From an uncultured Dehalococcoidia bacterium (GTDB lineage: Bacteria; Chloroflexota; Dehalococcoidia; Lucifugimonadales; UBA3495), in the NCBI GenBank assembly GCA_958296385.1, contig OY282494.1:1223416-1287415 (forward strand): a DNA stretch of 64,000 nt, in the 5' to 3' direction. The notes beneath the pieces were generated by a model, which saw only the letters and a program-made list of their open reading frames with translations, searched no databases and was not told the DNA's origin. How positions within the stretch are numbered: the first letter of the stretch is position 1; each line of letters begins with the position of its first letter. Shown one piece after another: positions 17,793-26,791 of the stretch. The translations under genes and the position numbers were made by a program.

Positions 17793-18736
17793 CCGCCCGT
17801 GCCGAGCTACTGCGCTATGAGCGCGTCGTAAGCGATGGCGCCCCGGCCCGCCTGGATTCGTGGCTGGCCGGCCAACCGGAACTGGCCGACTGCGGCTTGT
17901 CGCGCAGCCGTCTGCAAGCCCTCACCAATGAGGGACAAGTGACCGTCAACGGCCAGCAGGCCCGGCCCGCGCAGCGGGTTCGCCGGGGCGATGTCATCGT
18001 GGTCAACGTCCCCCCGGCCCGGCCGCCGGTCAACCTGATTCCGCAGGACATTGCCATCTCCATCGTTCACGAGGACGCCGATATAGCAGTGGTGGACAAA
18101 CCCGCCGGCCTGCCCGTGCATCCGGGGCCGGGGCATCCCGACAACACGCTGGTCAACGCGCTGCTGGCCCGCTGTCCGGACATTTGCGGCGTGGGCGGCG
18201 AACTGCGCCCCGGCATCGTGCATCGCCTTGACCTGGACACGTCGGGGCTGCTGGTGGTGGCCAAAAACCAACTGGCCCACCAACGCCTGACCGCGCAGAT
18301 GCAGAACCGGACGGCGCTGAAAGAATATACGGCGGTAGCAGTGGGCGCAGTCGCCCCGGAATCCGGCGCCATTGACGCCCCCATCGGGCGGCACCCCTAC
18401 CATCGCCAGCGCATGGCCGTCGTCGCCGACGGGCGGGCGGCGCGCACCCACTACCGCACCGTGGCATCGCCGTCCGGCCACTCCGTACTGGCGGTTACGC
18501 TGGAAACCGGGCGCACGCATCAAATTCGCGTCCATCTCGCCCACCGCCGTTGCCCCCTGCTGGGCGATAAGGTGTACGGACGGGCCAGCGATTTGCTGGA
18601 GCGGCAATTCCTGCACGCCGCCCGGCTGGGCTTCCACCATCCCGCCACCGGCCGCTGGAACGAATATCACGCGCCCCTCCCGCCGGAACTGGAACGGACG
18701 CTGGACGCCTTGCGCCAACTGCCCCGCAACGGCTGA
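17789..18736 (+). CDS. rluD: RluA/RluD-family 23S rRNA pseudouridine synthase
   Basis: 315 aa. An N-terminal S4-like RNA-binding domain (SRSRLQALTNEGQVTVNG) is followed by the catalytic domain with PGIVHRLDLDTSGLLVVAK. The HRLDxxTSG aspartate is the catalytic residue. Later VTLETGRTHQIRVHLAH is typical. ATG at 17789 overlaps lspA by four bases; lspA-rluD adjacency is widespread in bacteria. Assignment to RluD rather than another RluA member relies on the S4 domain and this context. Confidence 0.9.
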   Translation: MTARAELLRYERVVSDGAPARLDSWLAGQPELADCGLSRSRLQALTNEGQVTVNGQQARPAQRVRRGDVIVVNVPPARPPVNLIPQDIAISIVHEDADIAVVDKPAGLPVHPGPGHPDNTLVNALLARCPDICGVGGELRPGIVHRLDLDTSGLLVVAKNQLAHQRLTAQMQNRTALKEYTAVAVGAVAPESGAIDAPIGRHPYHRQRMAVVADGRAARTHYRTVASPSGHSVLAVTLETGRTHQIRVHLAHRRCPLLGDKVYGRASDLLERQFLHAARLGFHHPATGRWNEYHAPLPPELERTLDALRQLPRNG

Positions 18737-18761
18737 GCGGCGCATCCGGGCGGGTTCACGA

Positions 18762-18767
18762 TATAAT
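18762..18767 (+). promoter_or_regulatory. Probable -10 element of glnS
   Basis: A perfect TATAAT lies 42 bp upstream of the glnS ATG. No -35 matching TTGACA is seen at normal spacing. Confidence 0.45.
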
Positions 18768-18809
18768 TGGATACCCTTTACGAAACTAACGGACTGAGCA
18801 CGGAAAACT

Positions 18810-20522
18810 ATGACTGCCAATCAGACCCCCACCGACGGCGTTCCCGCCGATTTTATCCGCAGCATCATCGCCGACGACCTGGCCCGGGGCGCCTACGATG
18901 GGCGGGTGGTAACCCGATTCCCCCCCGAACCCAACGGCTACCTCCACATCGGACACGCCAAGTCAATCTGCCTGAACTTCGGCATCGGCGAGCAGTTCGC
19001 CGGCGCCCGCTGCCATATGCGCTTTGACGACACCAACCCCACCCGCGAGGACGTGGAGTACGTCGAGTCCATACTGGAGGATGTCCGCTGGCTGGGCTTT
19101 GACTGGGGGCCGCACTTGTACTATGCCTCCGACTACTTTGAGCCGCTGTACCAGTACGCCGAGCAGCTCATCATTGACGGCAACGCCTACGTGGACAGCC
19201 TGACTGCCGATGAAATCCGCGAATATCGCGGCACGCTGACCGACCCCGGACGGGAAAGCCCGCACCGCAACCGTTCGTCAGAGGAAAACCTGGACCTGTT
19301 CCGCCGGATGCGGGCCGGCGAGTTCCCCGACGGCGCCCACGTGCTGCGCGCCCGCATTGACATGGACTCGCCCAACATCAATATGCGGGACCCGGTTCTG
19401 TACCGCATCCGCCACGCCGAACACCACCGCACCGGCAGCGACTGGTGCATCTATCCGATGTACGACTACGCCCACTCCCTGTCCGATTCCATTGAGGGCA
19501 TCACCCATTCCCTGTGCACGCTGGAGTTTGAGGACCATCGCCCGCTGTACGACTGGTGCCAGGAAACCCTGGGCATCTACCGCAGCCGTCAAATCGAGTT
19601 CGCCCGTCTGAACCTGTCCCACACCGTAATGAGCAAGCGGATGCTGCGCCATCTGGTCGAGGAATCCCACGTCGCCGGCTGGAGCGACCCCCGGATGCCC
19701 ACCCTCAGCGCCCTGCGCCGCCGGGGGTACACGCCCGAATCCATCCGCGATATGTGCGAACGCGTCGGCGTGGCCCGGCGCGATACCGTCACCGAACTGG
19801 CCCTGCTGGAACACTGCCTGCGCGAAGACCTGAACCGCCGCGCCCCCCGCCGTATGGCCGTGCTGAACCCCCTCAAAGTGGTCATCACCAACTACCCGGA
19901 GGGGCAAACGGAGTTTTTCGACGCCATCAACAACCCCGAAGACGCCAGCGCCGGCGCCCGCCAAGTGCCGTTCAGCCGCGAGCTGTACGTAGAGCAGGAT
20001 GACTTTATGGAGAACCCGCCCCGGCGTTTCTACCGGCTGGCCCCCGGCCGCGAAGTGCGGCTGCGCTACGCCTGTCTGGTAACTTGCACCGGCGTAATAA
20101 AAGACGCCAACGGCAACGTCGTAGAGGTGCACTGCACCTACGACCCGGACAGCCGGGGCGGAAACGCCCCCGACGGCCGGCGCGTCCCGGGCACCATCCA
20201 TTGGGTATCGGCCGCCCACGCCGCCCCCCTGGAAGTGCGCCTCTACGACAACCTGTTCAACGACGCCGCCCCCGCCAGCGCCGCCGCCGACGCCCAGCGC
20301 GACTTCACCGAGTTCATCAGCCCAACGTCGCTATCCGTAGTAACCGCCCAGGCCGAACCGTCCCTAACCAACGCCCAACCCGGCGAACGCTACCAATTCG
20401 AACGACTAGGCTACTTCTGCGCCGACACCGCCGACACCCGCCCCCAAACCCCAATATTCAACCGCACCGTCACCCTCCGCGACAGCTGGGCCAGAATCAA
20501 CCGCCAGCAAGGGCAACAGTGA
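18810..20522 (+). CDS. glnS: Glutaminyl-tRNA synthetase GlnRS
   Basis: Class I synthetase charging tRNA-Gln directly. [13 protein letters not shown] holds the HIGH motif near residues 46-49, FDDTNP follows, and VMSKRML (near residue 274) is the KMSKS equivalent. The C-terminal part contains the GlnRS/eukaryotic-type anticodon-binding barrels (LVVRYP-like [11 protein letters not shown] and [10 protein letters not shown]). The 570-aa length fits. Direct GlnRS is less common in bacteria than the GatCAB route and is usually traced to horizontal acquisition. A tRNA-Gln(CTG) lies at 53506-53579. Confidence 0.96.
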   Translation: MTANQTPTDGVPADFIRSIIADDLARGAYDGRVVTRFPPEPNGYLHIGHAKSICLNFGIGEQFAGARCHMRFDDTNPTREDVEYVESILEDVRWLGFDWGPHLYYASDYFEPLYQYAEQLIIDGNAYVDSLTADEIREYRGTLTDPGRESPHRNRSSEENLDLFRRMRAGEFPDGAHVLRARIDMDSPNINMRDPVLYRIRHAEHHRTGSDWCIYPMYDYAHSLSDSIEGITHSLCTLEFEDHRPLYDWCQETLGIYRSRQIEFARLNLSHTVMSKRMLRHLVEESHVAGWSDPRMPTLSALRRRGYTPESIRDMCERVGVARRDTVTELALLEHCLREDLNRRAPRRMAVLNPLKVVITNYPEGQTEFFDAINNPEDASAGARQVPFSRELYVEQDDFMENPPRRFYRLAPGREVRLRYACLVTCTGVIKDANGNVVEVHCTYDPDSRGGNAPDGRRVPGTIHWVSAAHAAPLEVRLYDNLFNDAAPASAAADAQRDFTEFISPTSLSVVTAQAEPSLTNAQPGERYQFERLGYFCADTADTRPQTPIFNRTVTLRDSWARINRQQGQQ

Positions 20523-20611
20523 AAGCCAAAGCGCCGCCCATCAAGACGCAAGGCATCAAGACTAAGCTTCGGGCCATATCAAATTGGTAATCGGGTTGGG
20601 GGATGAGTGCG

Positions 20612-21238
20612 TTAGCGTCGTGGTCGGTAATCCCGGGGGTCAAGGCAAACGTCATAGAAAGTTTGGTCCATCCTGAACCAATCGGTGTTGTTGATGCCCC
20701 GGCGTGTCCTTGCGCTAGGGCTTACTGGAAAGGCGGACACGATTTTCAACCAACGTCCTTCGGAACGGGAAATTTCCCGGATTTCCTGCGCTACTTCGGC
20801 CAAGTCCTGGTCCTGGCTGAAAATTACCGCCACATCCAGTTGGCCCAGGCGCGCCATTCTCACCACGTCTAATCCAATGCGGAGGTCAATGCCTTTCTCC
20901 TGTCGGACAACTACCTTTTCCCGATTAGTGCCATCCGGCAGTATCTCGTTCTCAATCTGGTAGCGTAACCGGCGCGCCGTTACCGTTATGCCGGAGCGTC
21001 GCATGGCAAGGAAACGTCTCTGCCAATATCCATACCACCAAGGATCTCTGGTGGCGTCTGGTATGCCCGTGTAAAAGCGCACACCGTAATTCTGCCAGCC
21101 GTTCTCCCGGCACACGGCGTCGCTAAGTTTTCTAGGGTCATAGTTCGGATGATAATGTCCAAATGCCGCCTGCGCGTTACGGAACAGGTTTTGACCGTCG
21201 TAGAACGATACGGCTCGTTTGACAGCGGGCTCGTCCAT
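20612..21238 (-). CDS. NYN/PIN-like domain ribonuclease
   Basis: About 208 aa. Acidic residues of the NYN fold are visible in SFYDGQNLF, in EKGIDLRIGLDVVRMA and in FSQDQDLAEVAQEI, the pattern expected for a metal-dependent nuclease. The open frame reaches 21304, but the promoter at 21307-21335 would start RNA at about 21300, so ATG at 21238 is taken. GC is clearly lower than in glnS and gltX, which flank it; this suggests recent acquisition. Target RNA is unknown. Confidence 0.78.
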   Translation of the reverse strand: MDEPAVKRAVSFYDGQNLFRNAQAAFGHYHPNYDPRKLSDAVCRENGWQNYGVRFYTGIPDATRDPWWYGYWQRRFLAMRRSGITVTARRLRYQIENEILPDGTNREKVVVRQEKGIDLRIGLDVVRMARLGQLDVAVIFSQDQDLAEVAQEIREISRSEGRWLKIVSAFPVSPSARTRRGINNTDWFRMDQTFYDVCLDPRDYRPRR

Positions 21239-21306
21239 CGTTTTGGGGCCAAAAAATAACCCCTTTGGGCCCTTTCGGGATGTCCGCCGGGGGGGAATTG
21301 CCATGT

Positions 21307-21335
21307 ATTATAATCAATGGCGGTGCCGGCGTCAA
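21307..21335 (-). promoter_or_regulatory. Strong sigma70-type promoter of the NYN gene
   Basis: Minus-strand TTGACG (21330-21335), 17-bp spacer, perfect TATAAT (21307-21312). Transcription would start near 21300, just inside the longest open frame, which decides against the 21304 start. Confidence 0.72.
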
Positions 21336-21407
21336 CGAACTGCCGCCGGCAACTGCATCGCCGCCCGCCGCTAAATGCCTGGTAATGCGCCCGAGGAGGG
21401 TTTCACT

Positions 21408-22877
21408 GTGTCCAACTCCGTCCGTGTTCGGTATGCTCCCAGCCCTACTGGTGACCCGCATATCGGCAATATCCGCACTGCTATGTTCAACTGGCTTTTT
21501 GCCCGCCGCAATGGTGGCCGGTTTATCGTGCGCGTTGAGGATACCGACCAGTCGCGGATTACCGCCGGCTCGGTGGAGAATATCCTCGATGGGCTGGAAT
21601 GGCTGGGCATTGATTGGGACGAAGGCCCCCGCGTTGGCGGCCCTTACGGCCCTTATTTCCAGTCGGAACGCCTCGCCCGCTACAACGCCGCTGCGGAGCG
21701 GCTGATTGCCTCCGGCGACGCTTATCGGTGCTACTGCTCTCCGGAGCGGGTGGCTGAGCTGCGCAAGGAGCAGGCCCGCAATAAGCAGCGCCAGGGCTAC
21801 GACGGCCATTGCCGTTTTCTATCCGACGCTGAACGCCAGACGCAGGAATCGTCCGGGGCCTCATGGGTGCTGCGTTTCGCTATGCCGCAGTCCGGTTCCA
21901 CCTCCGTTGATGACGCCATCCGCGGCCACGTTGAATGGCGCAACGACCTTACCGATGATTTCGTACTCGTCAAGTCCGATGGATTCCCCACCTACCACAT
22001 GGCCGTAGTAATTGACGACCACGATATGGACATCAGCCACGTGCTGCGCGCTGAGGAATGGCTGCCCAGCACGCCCCGGCACGTCCAGCTGTACCGGGCG
22101 CTGGCCCTGCCCATGCCGCAGTTCGGCCATCTGCCCATGATTCTCGGCTCCGACCGGGCCAAGCTGTCCAAGCGGCACGGCGCTACCTCGCTGATGGAAT
22201 ACCGGGATGCGGGGTACACGCCCGAAGCGCTGATTAACTTCATGGCCCTGCTGGGCTGGTCGCTGGACGGCGCAACCGAGGTGATGCCGGCGGACACAAT
22301 ACGCCAGCATTTCACGCTGGAGCGGGTGGGCAAGCCGGCGGCGATTTTTGACCTGGACAAGCTCCAGTGGATGAACGGCGTGTACATCCGCCAGCTGGCC
22401 CCGGACGGTTTGGCCGACCGTCTGCTGCCCTTTCTGGAACGGGAGTACCCCCCCGAACTGCTGCCCATCGACCCGGATTACCTGCTCCGGCTGGTTCCAC
22501 TGGTGCAGGAACGCCTCAAAACGCTGGCCGACGGCCCCGATATGCTGTCCTACTTCTTTGCGGATTCCCCGCAGTACGACGCCCAAATGCTGGTGCAGCG
22601 CAACATGGACGCCGATGGAACTCTGGCCGCCATCCAACGGGCCGCCGCCGTCCTGTCCGATGTTGACCCGCAACAGTTCACCGCCGAATATCTGGAGGAA
22701 CTGCTGCGCGCCGCCGGCAGTGAGTTGGGCCTGAACGGCCGCCAGTTCTTTGGCGCCCTGCGGGTGGCAATGTCCGGGCGCAACGCCACCCCGCCGCTGT
22801 TCGATATGATGCAGGCGATGGGGCCGGAACGCGTGCTGCACCGCCTGTCGCTGGCCGAGGCCCGTCTGGCCGGCTAA
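21408..22877 (+). CDS. gltX: Glutamyl-tRNA synthetase GltX
   Basis: Class I synthetase, 489 aa. YAPSPTGDPHIGN contains the HIGH-type motif, CYCSPE is the cysteine pair of the insertion domain, and KLSKRHG (near residue 252) is the KMSKS equivalent. GTG at 21408, preceded by GGAGGG, is chosen; an ATG at 21375 adds eleven residues. Because glnS is also present, this enzyme may be a discriminating GluRS. A 14-bp tandem duplication spans its stop codon. Confidence 0.95.
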   Translation: MSNSVRVRYAPSPTGDPHIGNIRTAMFNWLFARRNGGRFIVRVEDTDQSRITAGSVENILDGLEWLGIDWDEGPRVGGPYGPYFQSERLARYNAAAERLIASGDAYRCYCSPERVAELRKEQARNKQRQGYDGHCRFLSDAERQTQESSGASWVLRFAMPQSGSTSVDDAIRGHVEWRNDLTDDFVLVKSDGFPTYHMAVVIDDHDMDISHVLRAEEWLPSTPRHVQLYRALALPMPQFGHLPMILGSDRAKLSKRHGATSLMEYRDAGYTPEALINFMALLGWSLDGATEVMPADTIRQHFTLERVGKPAAIFDLDKLQWMNGVYIRQLAPDGLADRLLPFLEREYPPELLPIDPDYLLRLVPLVQERLKTLADGPDMLSYFFADSPQYDAQMLVQRNMDADGTLAAIQRAAAVLSDVDPQQFTAEYLEELLRAAGSELGLNGRQFFGALRVAMSGRNATPPLFDMMQAMGPERVLHRLSLAEARLAG

Positions 22878-22896
22878 TCCCGGCCGGCTAATCCCG
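22869..22896 (+). repeat. 14-bp tandem duplication across the gltX stop
   Basis: GCCGGCTAATCCCG occurs twice head to tail (22869-22882 and 22883-22896). The first copy contains the gltX TAA; the second copy overlaps the 3' end of the convergent channel gene. Confidence 0.9.
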
Positions 22897-23808
22897 GTCG
22901 GCGTTGCGGGCCGTGCTGTCAGCGAACATCGGCTGCCCGCAGTGGGGGCAAGGCGTTGCGTCGCTTTGGGACGCCCGCCGGTCGTTCTCCCGTTCGTCCA
23001 CGTCGGCCTCCACCAGGCCGGCGCTGAGGATGCCGGCCGGCAGCGCGAACAGCCCGATGCCCAGCACGCCAATCACCGCCGCCAGCAGCCGGCCCAGGGA
23101 CGTTACCGGCACCGTGTCGCCGTAGCCGACGGTGGTCAGCGTGATTACGCTCCACCACATAGCGGCCGGGATGCTGGGGAACGCGTCCGGCTGCGCGCCG
23201 GACTCGGCGAAGTACATCAGGAAAGCCGCAATCACCATCACGAACAGCAATCCGGCCACGATGCTTAGCAGCTGCGCCGCCTTGAGCCGGAACGCCGTCA
23301 ACAGCCGTCGTCCCCCCGGCACGTAGCGGAACAGCTTGGCCGAGCGGGTCAGCAGCCGGGCCGCCAGCAGGAAGGACAGGTTGACGCCATCGCCGGACAC
23401 CAGCAGCGCCAGCGCCGCCGCCAGTGACGGCGCCAGGGCCGCCGCGTCAACCAGCGCGGCCGGCGTTGCCAGGTAGCGCAGCCGCTGCCGCCACTCGCCC
23501 ACGTCCGGCCGGGCCTCCGGCGCAATCCAGCAACGCAGCCCGTATTCCGCCAGCAGCGCCGCTACGGTGGCGTACTCAATCGCCGCAAACCACAGGCCGT
23601 AGGCGGCGTTCAGCTCCGGCACCGTCCACAAAATCAGCGCGGTGGAATTGGCCAGGATGACGCCAATCAGGAACGCCTCCACCACGTAGGCCGACCGGGG
23701 AACGGGAACGTTCCCGGCGCGGATGCCGATGGGCGCGTCCAGCGAACGATGCACCCGCCGGCGCAGGCGCAAAAGCCGGGATGAGCGTCGCCATTCCGTC
23801 AGATTCAT
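22888..23808 (-). CDS. Voltage-gated-type potassium channel protein
   Basis: 306 aa. Six predicted membrane segments precede or surround the pore, with selectivity filter TTVGYGDTVP near residue 229. The S4-like segment AARLLTRSAKLFRYV has spaced positive residues, suggesting a voltage-sensor type. The inner helix GVLGIGLFALPAGILSAGL follows the pore. A short cytoplasmic tail ends with CPHCGQPMFAD, a single zinc-knuckle-like CxxC. ATG at 23808 has only weak AGG upstream. Convergent with gltX. Confidence 0.9.
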   Translation of the reverse strand: MNLTEWRRSSRLLRLRRRVHRSLDAPIGIRAGNVPVPRSAYVVEAFLIGVILANSTALILWTVPELNAAYGLWFAAIEYATVAALLAEYGLRCWIAPEARPDVGEWRQRLRYLATPAALVDAAALAPSLAAALALLVSGDGVNLSFLLAARLLTRSAKLFRYVPGGRRLLTAFRLKAAQLLSIVAGLLFVMVIAAFLMYFAESGAQPDAFPSIPAAMWWSVITLTTVGYGDTVPVTSLGRLLAAVIGVLGIGLFALPAGILSAGLVEADVDERENDRRASQSDATPCPHCGQPMFADSTARNADRD

Positions 23809-23880
23809 CCTGCAATCCGTCCCTGGCTCACTTCAACTGGCAGCGTAATGGCCTCCGCTGGCGGCGATTTGCAAAGAATC

Positions 23881-23908
23881 AAAAAATCGCAAAACTAGGC
23901 GATTTTTT
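23881..23908. other. AT-rich inverted repeat upstream of the MBL gene
   Basis: Within the 307-bp gap between the divergent channel and MBL genes (23809-24115), AAAAAATCGC (23881-23890) and GCGATTTTTT (23899-23908) form a 10-bp stem with an 8-nt loop. It sits immediately upstream of a TTGACA, so it could be an operator or a weak bidirectional terminator. Nothing else gene-like is seen in the gap. Confidence 0.55.
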
Positions 23909-23911
23909 ATA

Positions 23912-23940
23912 TTGACACCAAAAGATGGGGGGGTTGTAAA
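23912..23940 (+). promoter_or_regulatory. Probable promoter of the MBL-fold gene
   Basis: TTGACA (23912-23917) and TGTAAA (23935-23940) with a 17-bp spacer containing a run of seven G. The leader to the ATG at 24116 would be about 170 nt. Confidence 0.5.
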
Positions 23941-24115
23941 GTTCTCAACGGACAATTCCATTTCCCTATCCTGCAAATGCCCGCCGGCGGCACACCCTCA
24001 CCGGGCAACCATAATCACGCTGCCGCATCCGGCCACCCATCATAAAAATTCGGTGGCCGCTGCTGCTAGTAGCCGCCCGACGGATTCCCCCGATTTACGA
24101 CAAGGAGATACGGCG

Positions 24116-24946
24116 ATGCTTGCTACCGGAGCCACCGTGTTAAGCGACGGCGTTTTCAAGGTTGACGGAGGCGCCGTGTTCGGCAGCGTCCCCAAGATGA
24201 TGTGGGAGAACCTGGTGCCCACCGACCGCAAGAACCGGGTCACCATGGGCCTCAACTGTATGCTGCTGCAATGCAGCGGACGGAACATCCTCATTGACAC
24301 CGGCGTTGGCCCCAAGGACAATTTCCGCGACAAGGAAATCTACGGCCTCGTTCCCTCCCGCCTGATGCGCAGCCTGAAAGGCATCGGCATGGGCCCCCGC
24401 GACATCGACGCCGTCATACTGTCCCATCTCCATTTCAGCCACGCCGGCGGCGCCACCCGGATGGACCGGGCCGGCGATATGGTGCCGTCTTTCCCCAACG
24501 CCACCTACTACGTGCAGCGCGCCAGCTGGGAGGACGCCCTCAATCCGTCCGACCGCCATACCGACGTGTTCCGGGTTGACGACTTCGCGCCCATCGCCGA
24601 GCGCAACCGGCTGGAACTGCTGGACGGCGACGTTGAGCTGTTTCCGGGCCTGAACCTCCTCGTTACCGACGGGCATTGCCCCGGCCATCAGATGGCGGTA
24701 TTCAGCCACGGCGGAGAGCGCATCGTCTATCTCGGCGACCTCGTGCCAACCCCGCACCATCTGGGCCTCACCGTCATATCATCGTTTGACTACGAACCCG
24801 AAGCCACCCTGGACCAGAAGCGGGACGTGCTGGACGATGCCGAAAAGATGGGCTGGCTGCTGATATTCTCCCACGGCCACGAAACCAGAGCCGGCTACCT
24901 GGAACGCCGGGGCGACATGAGCTACCTGCGCCCGGTAGAGTTTTAA
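24116..24946 (+). CDS. MBL-fold metallo-hydrolase with altered HxHxDH motif
   Basis: 276-aa metallo-beta-lactamase-fold hydrolase similar to lactonase/glyoxalase II types. Metal-site segments are LSHLHFSHAGG, DGHCPGHQM, YLGDLVPTPHHL and FSHGHE. The first normally reads HxHxDH; here the aspartate is serine (HLHFSH), so the second metal site may be altered. ATG at 24116 follows AAGGAG at good spacing; the open frame extends 68 codons further but reads through non-coding sequence. Substrate unknown. Confidence 0.85.
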   Translation: MLATGATVLSDGVFKVDGGAVFGSVPKMMWENLVPTDRKNRVTMGLNCMLLQCSGRNILIDTGVGPKDNFRDKEIYGLVPSRLMRSLKGIGMGPRDIDAVILSHLHFSHAGGATRMDRAGDMVPSFPNATYYVQRASWEDALNPSDRHTDVFRVDDFAPIAERNRLELLDGDVELFPGLNLLVTDGHCPGHQMAVFSHGGERIVYLGDLVPTPHHLGLTVISSFDYEPEATLDQKRDVLDDAEKMGWLLIFSHGHETRAGYLERRGDMSYLRPVEF

Positions 24947-24986
24947 CCCTGATTGGCCGGCGCCGGTTTCGCCGGCCCGGATTCAA

Positions 24987-26297
24987 TCAGAGTTCGGCAA
25001 TCAGCGCCCGGCCGTCCCACCCCGTCAGCCGCGCCGGTGTGATTTGGTTCGCCAATTCAGCATCGCTGGCCAGCTCAACCCGCGCGTAGTTGTCGGTGAG
25101 ACCCCGCCAGCGCCGGTTGCCGCCGTCGTCGGAACGCGCCGTTTCCCACAACACCGGCCGGACGTGTCCCAACAATCCTTGTCGGAATTCGGCGAACGCG
25201 GCCTTGCCGGCCGCCGCCAGCTCACCGGCCCGCCGGCGCTTATCCGATGCTGGCACCTGGCCGGCAAAGTAATGCGCGCTGGTGCCCGGACGCTGCGAGT
25301 AGGGGAATACGTGCATATCGGCAAAGCCCATCCGGGCGGCGAACTCGCGGCTTTCCGCGTGGTCTGATTCCGTTTCGCCCGGAAACCCGGCAATCACGTC
25401 GGTAGTGATGCCCGCGTCGGGAACGGCGTTACGAATCCGCTGCAACGCCTGCTCAAACGTGGCGGTGTCGTAGCGCCGCCGCATCGCCCGCAGCGTCCGG
25501 TCGCACCCGCTTTGGAGCGGCACGTGGAAATGCGGGCAAAGCCGCCGGTCTTGCCAGCGGGCCAGCAGCTCAGCGCTTATCTCGTGGGCTTGCAGCGACG
25601 AAACCCGCAGCCGGGCAACGCCGGTTTCGTTCAGGATGCGGTCAATTAATCCGGGCAAACCGGCGTCCGGCAGGTCAAACCCATAAGTGCCCAACTGCGT
25701 TCCCGTAAGCACAACCTCTTGATACCCGGCGGCAACCCGGCGGCCGATTGTGTCCACCAACTCGTCCGGCGGGATGCTGCGCTCGCGCCCGCGCACTTTG
25801 GGGACGATACAGTAAGCGCAAACCTGATCGCAGCCCTCCTGAATCTTGACCATCGCCCGGCTGCGGTGGGGTGCCCCGCCATCGGCAAAGCCGGTGGACG
25901 TCGCCGGCGGTACATCGTCCCGGCGTTCCGGCCGATTGGAAAGCTCGGCCAACGCCAGCGACACCAGCGCCGGCTTGTCGTCGTTGCCCACCACCAGCGT
26001 AACTTCGGGCAGGCGGCGCAGCTCGGCGGCGGCCCGCTGCGGGTAGCAGCCGGCGGCAATCAGCACCGCCGTCGGGTTGGCGCGGCGGGCGGCGCGCAAC
26101 GCCTGGCGCGCTTTCGTGTCGGCCATTGCGGTTACCGTGCAGGTGTTCACCACGATGATGTCGGCGTCCGCGCCGGAGGCTACCAACCGGCAGCCCGCCT
26201 GCGCAAACTCGCCGGCCAGCACCGCGCTGTCCGCCTGATTGAGCTTGCAGCCGTGGGTTTCAATGGCCACCGTCCCTACCATGTTTGCCGACATCAT
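24987..26297 (-). CDS. mtaB: tRNA t6A37 methylthiotransferase MtaB
   Basis: Radical-SAM methylthiotransferase converting t6A37 to ms2t6A37 in ANN-decoding tRNAs. The N-terminal UPF0004 domain has ETHGCKLNQ, NTCTVT and AAGCYPQ cysteines; the radical-SAM motif is EGCDQVCAYCIVP near residue 155; the C-terminal segment fits a TRAM domain. The ETHGCKLNQADS start and VRGRERS indicate MtaB rather than MiaB or RimO. At 436 aa it is of normal length. ATG at 26297 overlaps the upstream PaREP1-like stop (ATGA). Confidence 0.93.
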   Translation of the reverse strand: MMSANMVGTVAIETHGCKLNQADSAVLAGEFAQAGCRLVASGADADIIVVNTCTVTAMADTKARQALRAARRANPTAVLIAAGCYPQRAAAELRRLPEVTLVVGNDDKPALVSLALAELSNRPERRDDVPPATSTGFADGGAPHRSRAMVKIQEGCDQVCAYCIVPKVRGRERSIPPDELVDTIGRRVAAGYQEVVLTGTQLGTYGFDLPDAGLPGLIDRILNETGVARLRVSSLQAHEISAELLARWQDRRLCPHFHVPLQSGCDRTLRAMRRRYDTATFEQALQRIRNAVPDAGITTDVIAGFPGETESDHAESREFAARMGFADMHVFPYSQRPGTSAHYFAGQVPASDKRRRAGELAAAGKAAFAEFRQGLLGHVRPVLWETARSDDGGNRRWRGLTDNYARVELASDAELANQITPARLTGWDGRALIAEL

Positions 26298-26752
26298 TCA
26301 CCACCCGAACCCGGTATGTGCGCCACCAGCCGCTCCACGGCCTCGGTAAGGTCGTCCATCGCCAGGAAAAGATAATCAACCCGGCTCCGTCGTTCCCGCA
26401 CCCGTTCCGCCGCCTCCGCAAACGCGGAGAGATGGTCAAAAGCATCCCGGATGTAGCGGTCGCGTTCCGATTCGCCCAACTGCTGCACGAATTCCCGCAG
26501 GCCGGCGTCGTCCGATAACGGGTGTCCGTGCCACAGCGCAACGCCCCGTCCGGCGGCAACCAGGCTGCCCCAAAGCAGCTCCTCAGATTGACTCCACTGC
26601 CCCCGCCGCATCGCAGTCTGCGCCGCACCCAGCAACCGCAGCGCCTGCCCCCGGTAACGGGCCAGACGGGTCTCCAAAGACGGAGCGGCGGCAGAGCGGT
26701 GAGATGTCATTGCGGCAGGGCCAGTTGGACGGTCAGGGCCAGTTGGACGCAT
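26294..26752 (-). CDS. PaREP1/HEPN-like small helical protein
   Basis: 152 aa, almost entirely helical by composition. RGQWSQSEELLWGSLVAAGRGVALWHG near residues 50-76 matches the PaREP1-like pattern also seen in the gene at 63401-63766 (ELACEVLWGASAHAIKAVAQRKG). Members of this group resemble HEPN domains, often nucleotide- or RNA-binding or toxin-like, but the link is inference here. The start is uncertain: ATG at 26752 or at 26710. The first 14 codons come from an 18-bp tandem duplication. Coupled to mtaB by a four-base overlap. Confidence 0.65.
   Translation of the reverse strand: MRPTGPDRPTGPAAMTSHRSAAAPSLETRLARYRGQALRLLGAAQTAMRRGQWSQSEELLWGSLVAAGRGVALWHGHPLSDDAGLREFVQQLGESERDRYIRDAFDHLSAFAEAAERVRERRSRVDYLFLAMDDLTEAVERLVAHIPGSGGE
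26713..26748 (-). repeat. 18-bp tandem duplication at the start of the PaREP1-like gene
   Basis: Two head-to-tail units differing at two positions, sharing CAGGGCCAGTTGGAC (26713-26730 and 26731-26748). On the coding strand they encode RPTGP repeated. Confidence 0.85.
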
Positions 26753-26791
26753 CGGTTGACTTGACGCATCAAGTCTAGCACAGCCAACTGG

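Noticed and set aside
23912-24115. 68-codon N-terminal extension of the MBL-fold protein
   Set aside because: It would start at or before the predicted promoter, has low-complexity composition, and the internal ATG has a good ribosome-binding site.
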